49,598 nucleotides of DNA from an uncultured Bacteroidales bacterium (GTDB lineage: Bacteria; Bacteroidota; Bacteroidia; Bacteroidales; Muribaculaceae). The first letter of the stretch is position 1; each line of letters opens with the position of its first letter. Shown one piece after another: positions 27,340-35,354 of this stretch. Position numbers and translations under genes: made by a program. The stretch is from NCBI GenBank assembly GCA_905210435.1, contig CAJLWO010000013.1, positions 1-49,598 on the forward strand, given 5' to 3'. The notes beneath the pieces were generated by a model. It was not told the origin of the DNA, searched no databases, and worked only from the letters and a program-made list of their open reading frames with translations.

Positions 27340-28434
27340 ATGACACTTACAGCTATTGCAGTGGAACATGCCGGACAATTCATGTTTCCGGCTGAATTGG
27401 CAAAATCACGTGCCGATTATTCCGAAGGCAGAATTTCTGCCGCTGAATTGAAAAAGATTGAAGATGACAGTATTGCCGCTTTGGTGGAGCAGCAGCGTCG
27501 TGCCGGTCTGTCGGCCATAACCGACGGCGAACTGCGTCGCAGGTCATGGGATTTGGACTTTCTTACCGGACTCAACGGGGTGGATTCGACCTGTGTCACA
27601 AGCGGCAATCTGTGGGAGGATACCGAACTGGGTACGGTGATGCCTGCTATTGAGGGTGAAATATCATTCAATCCGGAGCATCCGATATTTGAGCAATTCG
27701 TTTTCCTTAAGAATTTATTGAAATCCGGTGAGACTGCGCGTGTGACACTTCCGTCACCGGCGCATCTGCTTGTATGGATTATGCTCAACAGCAATGGAAA
27801 TTCAATTCAGGCTATCGCGTCTCAGCTTGCCGAGGCATATCGCCTGACGATAAAGAAACTTTATGAACTCGGTTGCCGCAGTATCATATTGCGTGATACG
27901 TCGTGGAATACGTTCTGCGACCACGACAAACTCAAGCGTCTGCTTCAGGGTGGTCTTGACCCGCTGTCAATCATGCCTATGCTTACCAAAGTCAACGATG
28001 ACGCGCTTGCCGATATGCCTGCCGACATGGAGCGCATATTGTCGATAAAGGCAAACTGCACAGAGCGCTTCGGTAAAGCCAGTCATCTGCATCCGCTTAT
28101 CGTGAATGCAATTTTCAACCATGCCAATGTGAGCGCGTTCATGGCCGAATCGGCGACTGCATGTAATCTGCTCGGGGACCATGAGATTGCTTTCCCTGAG
28201 GGAAAAGGCCTGATACTCGGCGTTGTCGACGTAAAGCAGCCGCAGCTCGAATCATGTCAGGATATAACGGATAAAATCGACAGTGTGCTTGCCAAGGTCA
28301 GTCCTGCATGGTTGCGCATCAGCCCAACCGACGGGTTCATGATTAATGACGATACCTACGACACATCATCCTTCATGCCCGAAGATCAATGGCGAAAAAT
28401 ATCTCTCCTGCAAAGCGTCGCCAACAATAACTAA
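27340..28434 (+). CDS. MetE-like (methionine synthase II / UROD superfamily) protein
   Basis: The 364-residue protein resembles the C-terminal half of cobalamin-independent methionine synthase. It opens with EHAGQFMFPAELAKSRADYSEG and contains the TDGELRR segment, LGCRSIILRDTSW in the barrel centre, and LILGVVDVKQPQLES near the end. By homology the MetE zinc motif HxC reads AxC here (KANCTERF) and the last cysteine of NPDCGL is replaced by Asp (SPTDGF), while the Glu ligand is kept (FMAES). The metal site is therefore altered, and it may not be a methionine synthase. It stands alone with its own promoter and leader. Confidence 0.75.
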   Translation: MTLTAIAVEHAGQFMFPAELAKSRADYSEGRISAAELKKIEDDSIAALVEQQRRAGLSAITDGELRRRSWDLDFLTGLNGVDSTCVTSGNLWEDTELGTVMPAIEGEISFNPEHPIFEQFVFLKNLLKSGETARVTLPSPAHLLVWIMLNSNGNSIQAIASQLAEAYRLTIKKLYELGCRSIILRDTSWNTFCDHDKLKRLLQGGLDPLSIMPMLTKVNDDALADMPADMERILSIKANCTERFGKASHLHPLIVNAIFNHANVSAFMAESATACNLLGDHEIAFPEGKGLILGVVDVKQPQLESCQDITDKIDSVLAKVSPAWLRISPTDGFMINDDTYDTSSFMPEDQWRKISLLQSVANNN

Positions 28435-28559
28435 TGGATAAGGCCTACGGCAAGCCGTGGACTTATATCGATATTCCATTGATAAAAGGCAGGATTAGAT
28501 ATTTTTGACGGAATCAACCGATTTAAACATATCTGAATCACTTCATATAATGCCTTTTG

Positions 28560-28630
28560 ACATATTCCTCCCATATATATGTCCTTTTTACAACTATAAA
28601 ACAAGGCGCATATATATGGGAGGAATATGT
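28560..28630. repeat. Perfect 22-bp inverted repeat
   Basis: The arm ACATATTCCTCCCATATATA+TG at 28560-28581 is matched exactly by its complement at 28609-28630, with a 27-base spacer. It lies 126 bases after the MetE-like gene. No T tract follows, so a simple terminator is unlikely; a transcript hairpin, protein site or remnant of a mobile repeat are options. No gene is supported between 28435 and 28723. Confidence 0.75.
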
Positions 28631-28723
28631 TTTAGCATTTTATAAAATGCCCTTCAGGCATAGTTGAACTTTTTAAATCAATTGCTGGATGGCCTGGTGT
28701 CGTAGTAAATTTCTAAGTATAAT

Positions 28724-29058
28724 CTAATTATCTTCAGCAATGATGCTTCCGATTTTCAGCCCCAGACTTTTTACTGAAAAGTCGCTTTCGGCCCGCAGAC
28801 GGTTGGCACGGCTCATGGCTGAATAACATGCGTTGTCGTTATCAATGGTTTCTATGGCTTTGCGCCAGCATTCTATATCGTTTTTAAGAATAAAGGCGTT
28901 TTCTTTTGTGAGATAAGTATGTGTAGGATTGCTGTCGGTGATAACAATGGGTTTTCCCATTTGCATGGCAGTAATGAATACGAGTTGTCCTGACGATATG
29001 TTCAGATCTTTTCAGCGGTATAAGGACTGCCCGGGAATTGAACATCTGTTTTTTCATG
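28724..29058 (-). pseudogene. Broken GT4-type glycosyltransferase remnant
   Basis: The minus strand encodes the C-terminal end of a glycosyltransferase of the GT4/GT-B type: ISSGQLVFITAMQMGKPIVITDS, the nucleotide-sugar-binding Glu region, and a trailing helix ending SIIAEDN. Upstream the frame is broken: FNSRAVLIPLK continues in another frame, one base off, and a TGA interrupts the main frame near 29021. The N-terminal two thirds are missing, and the remnant abuts the nested palindromic repeat starting at 29081. It is a decayed gene fragment. Confidence 0.7.
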
Positions 29059-29080
29059 TCTGAGCCGAAGCAACTTTGGT

Positions 29081-29315
29081 CTCAATCCGAAATTATAGTG
29101 CATATTCCACGTCCCATTTAATATTGCTTTGAGGGTGTTGCAGAACTCGATTTTAGCTGCCCGCAGTTGAAAACCGCGGCTACTACACAGCTGATTATAA
29201 GGAAACTTCGCATAATAGCCGCAGTTTTTAACAGCGGAAAGTTTAGTTCTGCAACACCCTCACAATAAAGCCGGCAATTATCATATTGTCATGCACTGCA
29301 ATTTCGGCCTGAGCC
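29081..29315. repeat. Palindromic repeat family 2, copy interrupted by a second palindrome
   Basis: The outer ends match the 21567-21689 element (CTCAATCCGAAATTATAGTG ... TGCACTGCAATTTCGGCC). In place of its short centre is a 131-bp segment bounded by a perfect 17-bp inverted repeat, GAGGGTGTTGCAGAACT at 29131-29147 and its complement at 29245-29261. Inside that lies a family 1 palindrome. The bases from 29316 to 29526 show no gene I can support. Confidence 0.82.
29159..29239. repeat. Palindromic intergenic repeat, family 1, copy C
   Basis: The arms CCGCAGTTGAAAACCGCGGC and AGCCGCAGTTTTTAACAGCGG match copies A and B (12337-12400, 20044-20120). This copy sits nested inside the family 2 element. 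Confidence 0.8.
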
Positions 29316-29526
29316 CAACCTTGTAGTATTTCTATATTGACAGGAATCTTTTGGGATCAATGCAAAAACTCAGTTGTTAAGATTATACCCCACCGAGCCT
29401 TCGGCTCTCCGAGTATGCATTCTGAAAATGTTTTTATTCGTGTCGATTATTAACAAATCAAACAGGTATTATATCTGACCCATCTTTTGCTTCAAATTCG
29501 GATTCTAAATATTCATGAAGCAGGCA

Positions 29527-29574
29527 AAGAAAAAACGCTTAAAAGTCGACTGTTAGTTGTTGACTTTTAAGCGT
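29527..29574 (-). terminator. Terminator of the disrupted tRNA-Ser
   Basis: A perfect 13-bp stem ACGCTTAAAAGTC / GACTTTTAAGCGT is followed on the minus strand by TTTTTTCTTTG. It lies ten bases beyond the tRNA 3' fragment, as expected for the terminator of the original tRNA-Ser gene. Confidence 0.8.
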
Positions 29575-29583
29575 GTTATGTTG

Positions 29584-29640
29584 CGGAGCGACCGAGATTC
29601 GAACTCGGGAACCGGTTGTGCCGGTTACACGCTTTCCAGC
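29584..29640 (-). other. Attachment site: 3' fragment of tRNA-Ser
   Basis: Read on the minus strand this is the 3' part of a serine tRNA: GGAAAGCGTGT from the anticodon loop and stem, a long variable arm (AACCGG-CACA-ACCGGTT), the T arm CCGAG-TTCGAAT-CTCGG, and the acceptor 3' side TCGCTCC plus G. The 5' half is absent; to the right the sequence becomes unrelated. The GGA triplet suggests anticodon GGA. This is the duplicated 3' end left by tRNA-targeted integration, and it marks the left end of the element. The intact tRNA should lie right of the window. Confidence 0.85.
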
Positions 29641-29751
29641 CAACGTAAATATCTCACATAAACATCTGTGGTTTAATATTTTAGTTATTTTCTCTTTTCG
29701 GTCTTGCGCTGATTTTGCGCTGACCTATTTATTTCGCTGAATTTGAGTGAT

Positions 29752-30276
29752 TCAAAACTCTATATTGTTTCTGACGAGTAGGATTTCGAGGCGGTGAAGT
29801 TCATCCTTCATCCTCAGTATCTCGTCTTTCAAATCCGTTATCGTTTGCTGCTTTTCTTCTATTGTCTCACGCAGACCCTCCATTCTCTTATAGAGAGCGC
29901 CTTCGTGAATTTCCTGGTCCTTGATTTTATCCTGGGCACTTGCATATTGAGCCTTAAGTTCTGTTATGTCGCTACGTAATTTCTCGTTTGCGGCCCGTAG
30001 TTCATTGACTAACTCTTTCTCGCTTTGAGAAACGATTGCCGCAACTGTTGCAGCTGTCGGGCCAATAGAAGACATCTTATTCTCATCGTCTATCCAATAA
30101 GCATCTTCATCTATCTGCAACCGTTCTACAAGGGTGTTGATAATGTGCTGAGAGATTTTAGTCTTGCCGTTCTCCATTGCAGAAATGGAACTCTGCGGCA
30201 GGTTGAGCAATGTTGCCATCTCAACTTGCGACAGATTCTTGTCTTGGCGCACCTTTTTCAGAGCGAACTTTATCAT
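29752..30276 (-). CDS. Xre-family repressor with coiled coil
   Basis: The 174-residue protein has an N-terminal helix-turn-helix (about 5-60, NLSQVEMATLLNLPQSSISAMENGKTKIS) of the Cro/C1 type, then a long coiled coil (about 85-165, rich in heptads such as ELRAANEKLRSDITELKAQ) in place of a peptidase or sensory domain. It is the first gene inside the element and faces away from the replication genes, the usual layout of a lysogeny or maintenance repressor. The 170 bases between it and the next gene hold repeated GCGATAAT sites, probable operators. How it would be induced is unclear, since no LexA-like cleavage domain is present. Confidence 0.85.
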   Translation of the reverse strand: MIKFALKKVRQDKNLSQVEMATLLNLPQSSISAMENGKTKISQHIINTLVERLQIDEDAYWIDDENKMSSIGPTAATVAAIVSQSEKELVNELRAANEKLRSDITELKAQYASAQDKIKDQEIHEGALYKRMEGLRETIEEKQQTITDLKDEILRMKDELHRLEILLVRNNIEF

Positions 30277-30302
30277 GCTATAACGTTAAATAAAGTTAAT
30301 AT

Positions 30303-30344
30303 GGCGATAATTTATCGGTATTTGGCGATAATTGACTATCTTTG
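30303..30344. promoter_or_regulatory. Operator-promoter region between divergent regulators
   Basis: GGCGATAATT occurs at 30303-30312 and 30324-30333, exactly 21 bases apart, and the first forms a palindrome CGATAA-T-TTATCG. A perfect -7 box TATCTTTG for rightward transcription follows at 30337-30344. Related sites lie at 30404-30417 (GATAA-TTTC-TTATC) and 30677-30684 (GCGATAAT). They are likely binding sites of the Xre protein. Confidence 0.6.
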
Positions 30345-30449
30345 CCGCCGAAAACACCTCGGAACATCAATACAGAATTGAAGTTTCACGGTGCAAATAT
30401 AGTGATAATTTCTTATCCAAACAAATTTTTGTATGGATTTCTCAAATAA

Positions 30450-30677
30450 ATGCTGATATTTATGGAGACGAACAGCTTCAAAGCCTTGTACTTGACCGCA
30501 AAAGCCAAACCGACACCCGGTTATGCTTTTATCGTTGAGGTTGCCAGAGTTACAGGCAAAAGACCCGGAACCATTCGCCGTTGGCTCGACGGCACCCAAT
30601 CACCGGACTCAAAGACCCGCGTTATACTCGCCGAGTATTTCAATATTCCTGAAAATATTCTTTTCCCTAAATTATAG
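30450..30677 (+). CDS. Small HTH DNA-binding protein
   Basis: The product has 75 residues (71 if started at the ATG at 30462). The core GYAFIVEVARVTGKRPGTIRRWLDGTQSPDSKTRVILAEYFNIPENILFP is a compact helix-turn-helix of the Cro/regulator type, with recognition helix near GTIRRWL. It is the first rightward gene and lies directly after the operator region, so a Cro-like role against the Xre repressor is likely. It ends 12 bases before the next HTH gene. Confidence 0.7.
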   Translation: MLIFMETNSFKALYLTAKAKPTPGYAFIVEVARVTGKRPGTIRRWLDGTQSPDSKTRVILAEYFNIPENILFPKL

Positions 30678-30689
30678 CGATAATATAGT

Positions 30690-30902
30690 ATGATTACAAG
30701 TGAACGACCCAATGTTTCGGAAAATGGTCGTTACACCATATCCGAAACCTGCAAGCTGCTTGGCATTTGCCGTGACAGCTTGCGCAAATATACCAACGAA
30801 GGACTTATCCGTTGTGGCTTCCGTCAGTGCTACAACCACAAGTTCTATCTTGGTCGAGACATCCTTTTCTTTTGGGACAACCAACAGGAGGTATTCGTTT
30901 AG
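30690..30902 (+). CDS. Excisionase-like helix-turn-helix protein
   Basis: The 70-residue protein has a MerR/excisionase type winged-helix start (GRYTISETCKLLGICRDSLRKYTNEGLIRCGF) followed by a wing-like segment with aromatic residues. Such proteins in Bacteroidetes elements serve as recombination directionality factors or regulators. A GCGATAAT site lies just before its start. It precedes the primase gene by 22 bases, in the same operon. Confidence 0.7.
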   Translation: MITSERPNVSENGRYTISETCKLLGICRDSLRKYTNEGLIRCGFRQCYNHKFYLGRDILFFWDNQQEVFV

Positions 30903-30924
30903 CGCCGAATAAATCAGTTATGTA

Positions 30925-33900
30925 ATGGCTCTCATATCTCAACGAACCATCGCCGCCGTCCACGACCTGAATATCGTGGACGTGGTGGTACACTACGGGC
31001 TGCAACTGAAGAGGAGCGGCAGCAACTATACCTGCTGCTGTCCGTTCCATAACGAGCGGACACCGTCATTCAGCGTATCAAAACGGCTGAACTTAGCCCA
31101 CTGTTTCAGTTGTGGCAAGAGTGTAGGCCCGGTGCAGTTCGTCATGGAACAGCAAGGACTGGAATACCGTCAGGCTGTCGAGGAACTTGCAAAGGCTTTC
31201 GGTATTCCTGTCGAATACGAAAAGGACGAGCGCACCGATGCCGACATTGCAGCGGAGAAGAAGCGCGAGAGTATGAGGGCAATCCTCACTCTCGCCCAAA
31301 ACTTTTTCTCCGAACAATTCCTTTCGGACTCCCCGGAGGCGCAAGCGGCCCGAGCTTACGCTTATTCACGTTGGGACGAGGAGTATTGCAAGCAATTCGG
31401 CATCGGTTACGCTCCACGCGACTCCGCCGTTTTCATCGACTACATGAAGAAACAGGGCGCGGATATTGGTCTGCTCCTCGAACTCGGACTGTTGGGACGC
31501 AACAAGGAGAACGGCAACCTGTACTCCATGTTCCGGCAGCGCGTTACATTGCCGGTCAGAAGCCGTACACGCTCTATGGTGACTTTCTCCGCACGGTATA
31601 TAGGGAATAACCCCGACATCATGAAGCGGAGCAAGTATATGAACCTGACCGACTCTCCGCTTTTCAACAAGAGCGAGACACTGTTCGGCATCGACGTTGC
31701 CGCCAAAGCCGCCCGCGAGTGCGGCCATTTTGTCGTGGTCGAGGGTGGCCCCGATGTCATGCGCTTGCAGATCATCGGTGTTTTACAGGCCGTGGCCCCG
31801 ATGGGCACGGCGCTCACTGCAAAGCACCTCGCTCAGATGAAGCGGGTGTGCGGCTCAATCTGTTTTATCCCGGACTCCGACGCGCCTAAGGGGAAACTCT
31901 ATGGCGCAGGTGTCAGCGCGGTAATGAAGAACGGCAAGCTCGCTCTCGCCAACGGCTTCGATGTCAGCGTCCGTGAACTGCCTCGCTCCGAGGAGGACGA
32001 TGAAAACGATGTCAAGCGCGACGCTGACAGCTTCATTACCTCTCTGGAAGTTTACAACTCCCTTGAAAGTGCGCCGTTTATTGTTTGGTACGCACAAAAA
32101 CGGCTCAAAGGCGCAGACACCTCGGAGTTGCAAGCCGAGGTTATTTCGGAGGTAGCGGAGCTTATGCTCTATATTTCCGACGAGAACCTGCGCGAGATGT
32201 ATCTTGACAGGCTCTCAAAACTTGTCGGAAAGATGAAGATGTGGCGCGATGCCGTCAAACGTGCCGGACGAAGGGTCAAGGAGGCTGAGAACGTAAAGGC
32301 CGACTGCGACGGCATAAAGCCTGAAATTCTCGCGTCCTTGCGCCGCCGCAGCATCATCCCGAAGAACGGATGCTACTGTGTGCCTGACGATGACGGCAAC
32401 CTTAACCGCTGCTCCAATTTCCTGATGTTCCCGGTGCTGCATATCAAGGGCAGCGATTGCTCGACACGCATCTTCCGCATACTCAACGAGCGGAGCGAGG
32501 AGGACGTGTTGGAACTGACTTCCGGCGAAATAGTCAATCTCCGCGACTTCAACAAGGCTCTGATTGACCGTGGCAATTTCTTTTGGCGCGGTGACGCCAA
32601 GGCTCTCACCGCCCTGCAAGAACATCTTGTCGAAGTCACTCCGTCGGCCTCGCTCATAGAAATCCTCGGCTGGAATCCCAAGCTCCGCTTCTACGCTTTC
32701 TCCAACGGCATCTATGCCGATGGCAAATTTTATCCGACCGACAAATTAGGAGTGGTATCATACGACCGATATTTCTATTATCTTCCTGCTTTCTCCGAAA
32801 TCCATGCCGACAATGAAAAGGGGTACAGCTTCGAGCGCCTGTTCCGCTGTGTGCCGACCGGGGCGGCCACGCTCCACGAGTTTGTCGAATTGCTTGTCGG
32901 CGCTTACGGCACCGGCGCTATGGTCAGCTTCGCATGGACCATCGCCTGTATCTTCCGCGACATCATTTTTGAACGGTTCAAGAACTTCCCTGTTCTGAAC
33001 CTGTTCGGTCGCAAAGGCTCAGGCAAGACGGAGCTTGCCCGCGCTTTGTCTTCACTCTTTTATGTGCTGCCGGAATCGCCGCACTCTATCTCCAACACCA
33101 CAATTCCTGTTATCGGCTATATCCTCTCCCATGCCCGGAACTCGCTCATTATTCTTGACGAATACATGAACGACATGAAGGACATCCGCATCGACCTTCT
33201 CAAAGGTCTGTGGGGCGGAACTGCCCGTAGCAAGATGGATAACGGCATACCGCTGACAATACCTGTATTGTCGGGCGTTATCCTTGCCGGGCAGTATAAG
33301 CCCGAAGACGAGGCCATTTTCTCGCGCTGCATACATCTGATGTATTCCGAGACGGTGTTCAGCGACGATAAGAAACGCGCCTACAAGAAACTGAAGCCGC
33401 TGATGGACCGGGGCAATATGCACATGCTCCTCCAACTCCTCAATCTGCGTGATATCTTCGAGAAAGGCTTCTTTCAGGCTTTCGACCTGACGAAGAACGA
33501 TGTTCTCGTCAAGCTGAAAGAAGACCGCATCGAGGAGCGAATACTCAACAACTGGCTCGTGGCCCTGGCCGCGTTCCGCGTCATTGAGCCGCATATCGAC
33601 GTGCCTTTCACTTACAATGATCTATTCGAGGCCATTGTAAACGGCATCCGCTATCAGAACGACCAGATCAAGAAATCTTCGGACACCGCCAACTTTTGGC
33701 TCGACCTCGATTCCCTGCATACTGCCGGTAAGGTCAAGGAGAAGTGCCACTTCGTCATCAAGTCGCTACCTTCTTTCGCTCCGCTCAAAGGAGAGAGGCG
33801 CAACTTCGTCGAGCCGAAGCGAATAATCTTCCTCAACTTCAAGGCAGTGCGCGGGCTTATGGAGATACGCTACAAGCAGAAAGGGGGCGTTACGCTCGAT

Positions 33901-34227
33901 ATGTCTACGCTTGAATCCTATCTGAAATCATTGCCTCAGTACCTCGGCATGAAGCAGCAGCGTTTCCAAATCCTGCGCAACAACGGCGAACTGGACGAGG
34001 AGTATAAGTCGGACGGCTCCGGCCAGTCGAAGAAGTACGTCAACAGCAATCAGGCTTATGCACTTTGCTTCGACTACGACAGTCTGCAACATACTCTCGA
34101 CCTCAATCTCGAAACCGTCCGGCTGACTGAGGATGAATTGGACGCTGACCCGGAGGAAACACCTGCGGCCACCGACAATGCTCCTTTCGGCGCTCCGTCG
34201 GAGGAACAGGGCGAGCTGCCGTTCTGA
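30925..34227 (+). CDS. DnaG-type primase fused to a C-terminal ATPase/helicase
   Basis: This 1100-residue replication protein carries a CHC2 zinc finger (CCCPFHNE near 37 and HCFSCGK near 59), a TOPRIM fold (VVVEGGPDVMRL near 270, ICFIPDSDAPKG near 315), a long linker, and a P-loop ATPase with Walker A FGRKGSGKTELA near 695 and Walker B LIILDEYMND near 741. The C-terminus is acidic. This architecture primes and unwinds DNA for autonomous replication of phages and satellites. It is the central replication gene of the element. A repeat-rich candidate origin follows directly. Confidence 0.9.
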   Translation: MALISQRTIAAVHDLNIVDVVVHYGLQLKRSGSNYTCCCPFHNERTPSFSVSKRLNLAHCFSCGKSVGPVQFVMEQQGLEYRQAVEELAKAFGIPVEYEKDERTDADIAAEKKRESMRAILTLAQNFFSEQFLSDSPEAQAARAYAYSRWDEEYCKQFGIGYAPRDSAVFIDYMKKQGADIGLLLELGLLGRNKENGNLYSMFRQRVTLPVRSRTRSMVTFSARYIGNNPDIMKRSKYMNLTDSPLFNKSETLFGIDVAAKAARECGHFVVVEGGPDVMRLQIIGVLQAVAPMGTALTAKHLAQMKRVCGSICFIPDSDAPKGKLYGAGVSAVMKNGKLALANGFDVSVRELPRSEEDDENDVKRDADSFITSLEVYNSLESAPFIVWYAQKRLKGADTSELQAEVISEVAELMLYISDENLREMYLDRLSKLVGKMKMWRDAVKRAGRRVKEAENVKADCDGIKPEILASLRRRSIIPKNGCYCVPDDDGNLNRCSNFLMFPVLHIKGSDCSTRIFRILNERSEEDVLELTSGEIVNLRDFNKALIDRGNFFWRGDAKALTALQEHLVEVTPSASLIEILGWNPKLRFYAFSNGIYADGKFYPTDKLGVVSYDRYFYYLPAFSEIHADNEKGYSFERLFRCVPTGAATLHEFVELLVGAYGTGAMVSFAWTIACIFRDIIFERFKNFPVLNLFGRKGSGKTELARALSSLFYVLPESPHSISNTTIPVIGYILSHARNSLIILDEYMNDMKDIRIDLLKGLWGGTARSKMDNGIPLTIPVLSGVILAGQYKPEDEAIFSRCIHLMYSETVFSDDKKRAYKKLKPLMDRGNMHMLLQLLNLRDIFEKGFFQAFDLTKNDVLVKLKEDRIEERILNNWLVALAAFRVIEPHIDVPFTYNDLFEAIVNGIRYQNDQIKKSSDTANFWLDLDSLHTAGKVKEKCHFVIKSLPSFAPLKGERRNFVEPKRIIFLNFKAVRGLMEIRYKQKGGVTLDMSTLESYLKSLPQYLGMKQQRFQILRNNGELDEEYKSDGSGQSKKYVNSNQAYALCFDYDSLQHTLDLNLETVRLTEDELDADPEETPAATDNAPFGAPSEEQGELPF

Positions 34228-34237
34228 TTCAGTTGTG

Positions 34238-34329
34238 GCGATTAGCTCCACAACTAGTGCGATTATCGCCTCGGTTGATAGTTCAACTATGGTGATTATC
34301 CCCACAGTTCAGCCATTGCGATTATCGCA
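34238..34329. repeat. Four GCGATTATC-type repeats after the primase
   Basis: Related 12-mers lie at 34238 (GCGATTAGCTCC), 34259 (GCGATTATCGCC), 34292 (GTGATTATCCCC) and 34318 (GCGATTATCGCA). Two of them are perfect GCGAT-T-ATCGC palindromes. They share their core with the GCGATAAT sites beside the Xre gene, so the same regulator may bind both places. Confidence 0.65.
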
Positions 34330-34479
34330 ACAACAGAATTTCAAGCCATGCAATCTTGCGTGGCTTTTTTGATGCGTTTATGGCTCGTTTTCGGAGAATT
34401 TTTCGCGAAAACAAGTGGCATATTTCGGTGTGACAGCTATTGCAGATGTTACTGCTTTGATTGTCAAATACTTTGCCAA

Positions 34480-34671
34480 TATTACACGGTATGACACCGA
34501 TATTACAAAGTATTACAAATTTTCGGCGGCGGCGAAAAAATATTACAACGTATTACAGCCGATAGGGTCTATATCTTCTTCTTTTTTCTTCTCAAAAAAA
34601 GATAAGATATAGGTTCTCAGCCGCATATCGCGCCTGACTTCCGGCGTGTAATAACTGTAATACTTGTAATA
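34480..34671. other. Candidate replication origin (TATTACA iteron array)
   Basis: Five direct TATTACA repeats start at 34480, 34501, 34511, 34541 and 34551, so spacings are 21, 10, 30 and 10 bases, which is helical phase. Three inverted copies TGTAATA start at 34647, 34656 and 34665. Between the two groups lies a pyrimidine tract with a 9-bp hairpin CTATATCTT / AAGATATAG. The gap is AT-rich and follows the primase gene. This is the layout of an iteron origin. No gene is supported between 34228 and 34821. Confidence 0.6.
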
Positions 34672-34769
34672 CTCGCACCCCGTATCTCCTGAAAGTGAAA
34701 ATATTTTTCCTTTCGGCGATATTCGGCAATCCTCGGCAACTTTCGGCATTGATATTCAGTGTTTTACGC

Positions 34770-34800
34770 TTGATAATCCCGATTTTTATTGCTAACTTTG
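34770..34800 (+). promoter_or_regulatory. Promoter before the 162-residue gene
   Basis: A perfect -7 TAACTTTG at 34793-34800 has a TTG at 34770-34772 placed 20 bases upstream. The next start codon is at 34822. Confidence 0.65.
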
Positions 34801-34821
34801 TATCAAGATAATCAGGATAAT

Positions 34822-35313
34822 ATGAGCGACCTTTGCATCTATTTACCGCTTGAAGACTACCTCGCGCAGTGGTTCGTAAACGAACACGGCGGCGAGAGGC
34901 CGGTGCATCTTCTTCGCGGCTCCGTCGAGAGCAAGGCACTTGAAACATATCTGGAGAAGCTGCCGGACGACATCGAGCCGGAGGTGTTCGCCCCGGATAA
35001 ACTCGCGGTCAGGATTCCTACGTTCCGAAACCGTCCGCCGGAGGTCTACAATTACCTGCCGCCTCGAGCACTGGCTCTTTTGCTGAATATCATCCGCAAC
35101 CGCTTCGACATTCAGCTTTGGGAGGAACTGCACCACTTCGGTAAGATAGGCAAGCGTCAGGACGAGCTGATTTATGCGTGGATGGAGAAGCACCGCATCG
35201 ACCCGACGGAGAAGAACTGGAACGCCATCGCCAAACGCTATCAGCGGCAGCGCAACATCTACATGATGCGCGACAGGGCGAAAAAGCAATATATCCGCAA
35301 AAAATCACATTGA
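34822..35313 (+). CDS. Conserved phage-type hypothetical protein
   Basis: The 163-residue protein starts at MSDLCIYLPLEDYLAQW; the longer frame from 34789 overlaps the promoter. The N-terminal half carries the pattern HGGERPVHLLRGSVESKALE and the C-terminal half is a basic, helical segment (ALLLNIIRNRFDIQLWEELHH ... ERQRNIYMMRDRAKKQYIRKK) that could bind nucleic acid. I do not recognise a named domain. It has its own promoter and sits between the origin region and further element genes. Confidence 0.7.
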   Translation: MSDLCIYLPLEDYLAQWFVNEHGGERPVHLLRGSVESKALETYLEKLPDDIEPEVFAPDKLAVRIPTFRNRPPEVYNYLPPRALALLLNIIRNRFDIQLWEELHHFGKIGKRQDELIYAWMEKHRIDPTEKNWNAIAKRYQRQRNIYMMRDRAKKQYIRKKSH

Positions 35314-35354
35314 TTCCAGCGGTCGGATTTTTCAATTCTACGATTTCTACGATA

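Noticed and set aside
29641..29751. Integrase gene expected beside the attachment site
   Set aside because: No frame here shows tyrosine or serine recombinase motifs; the integrase is presumably at the other end of the element.
34480..34671. Regular short repeats as a CRISPR array
   Set aside because: The units are only 7 bases with 3-23 base gaps and occur in both orientations; there are no long repeats or cas genes.
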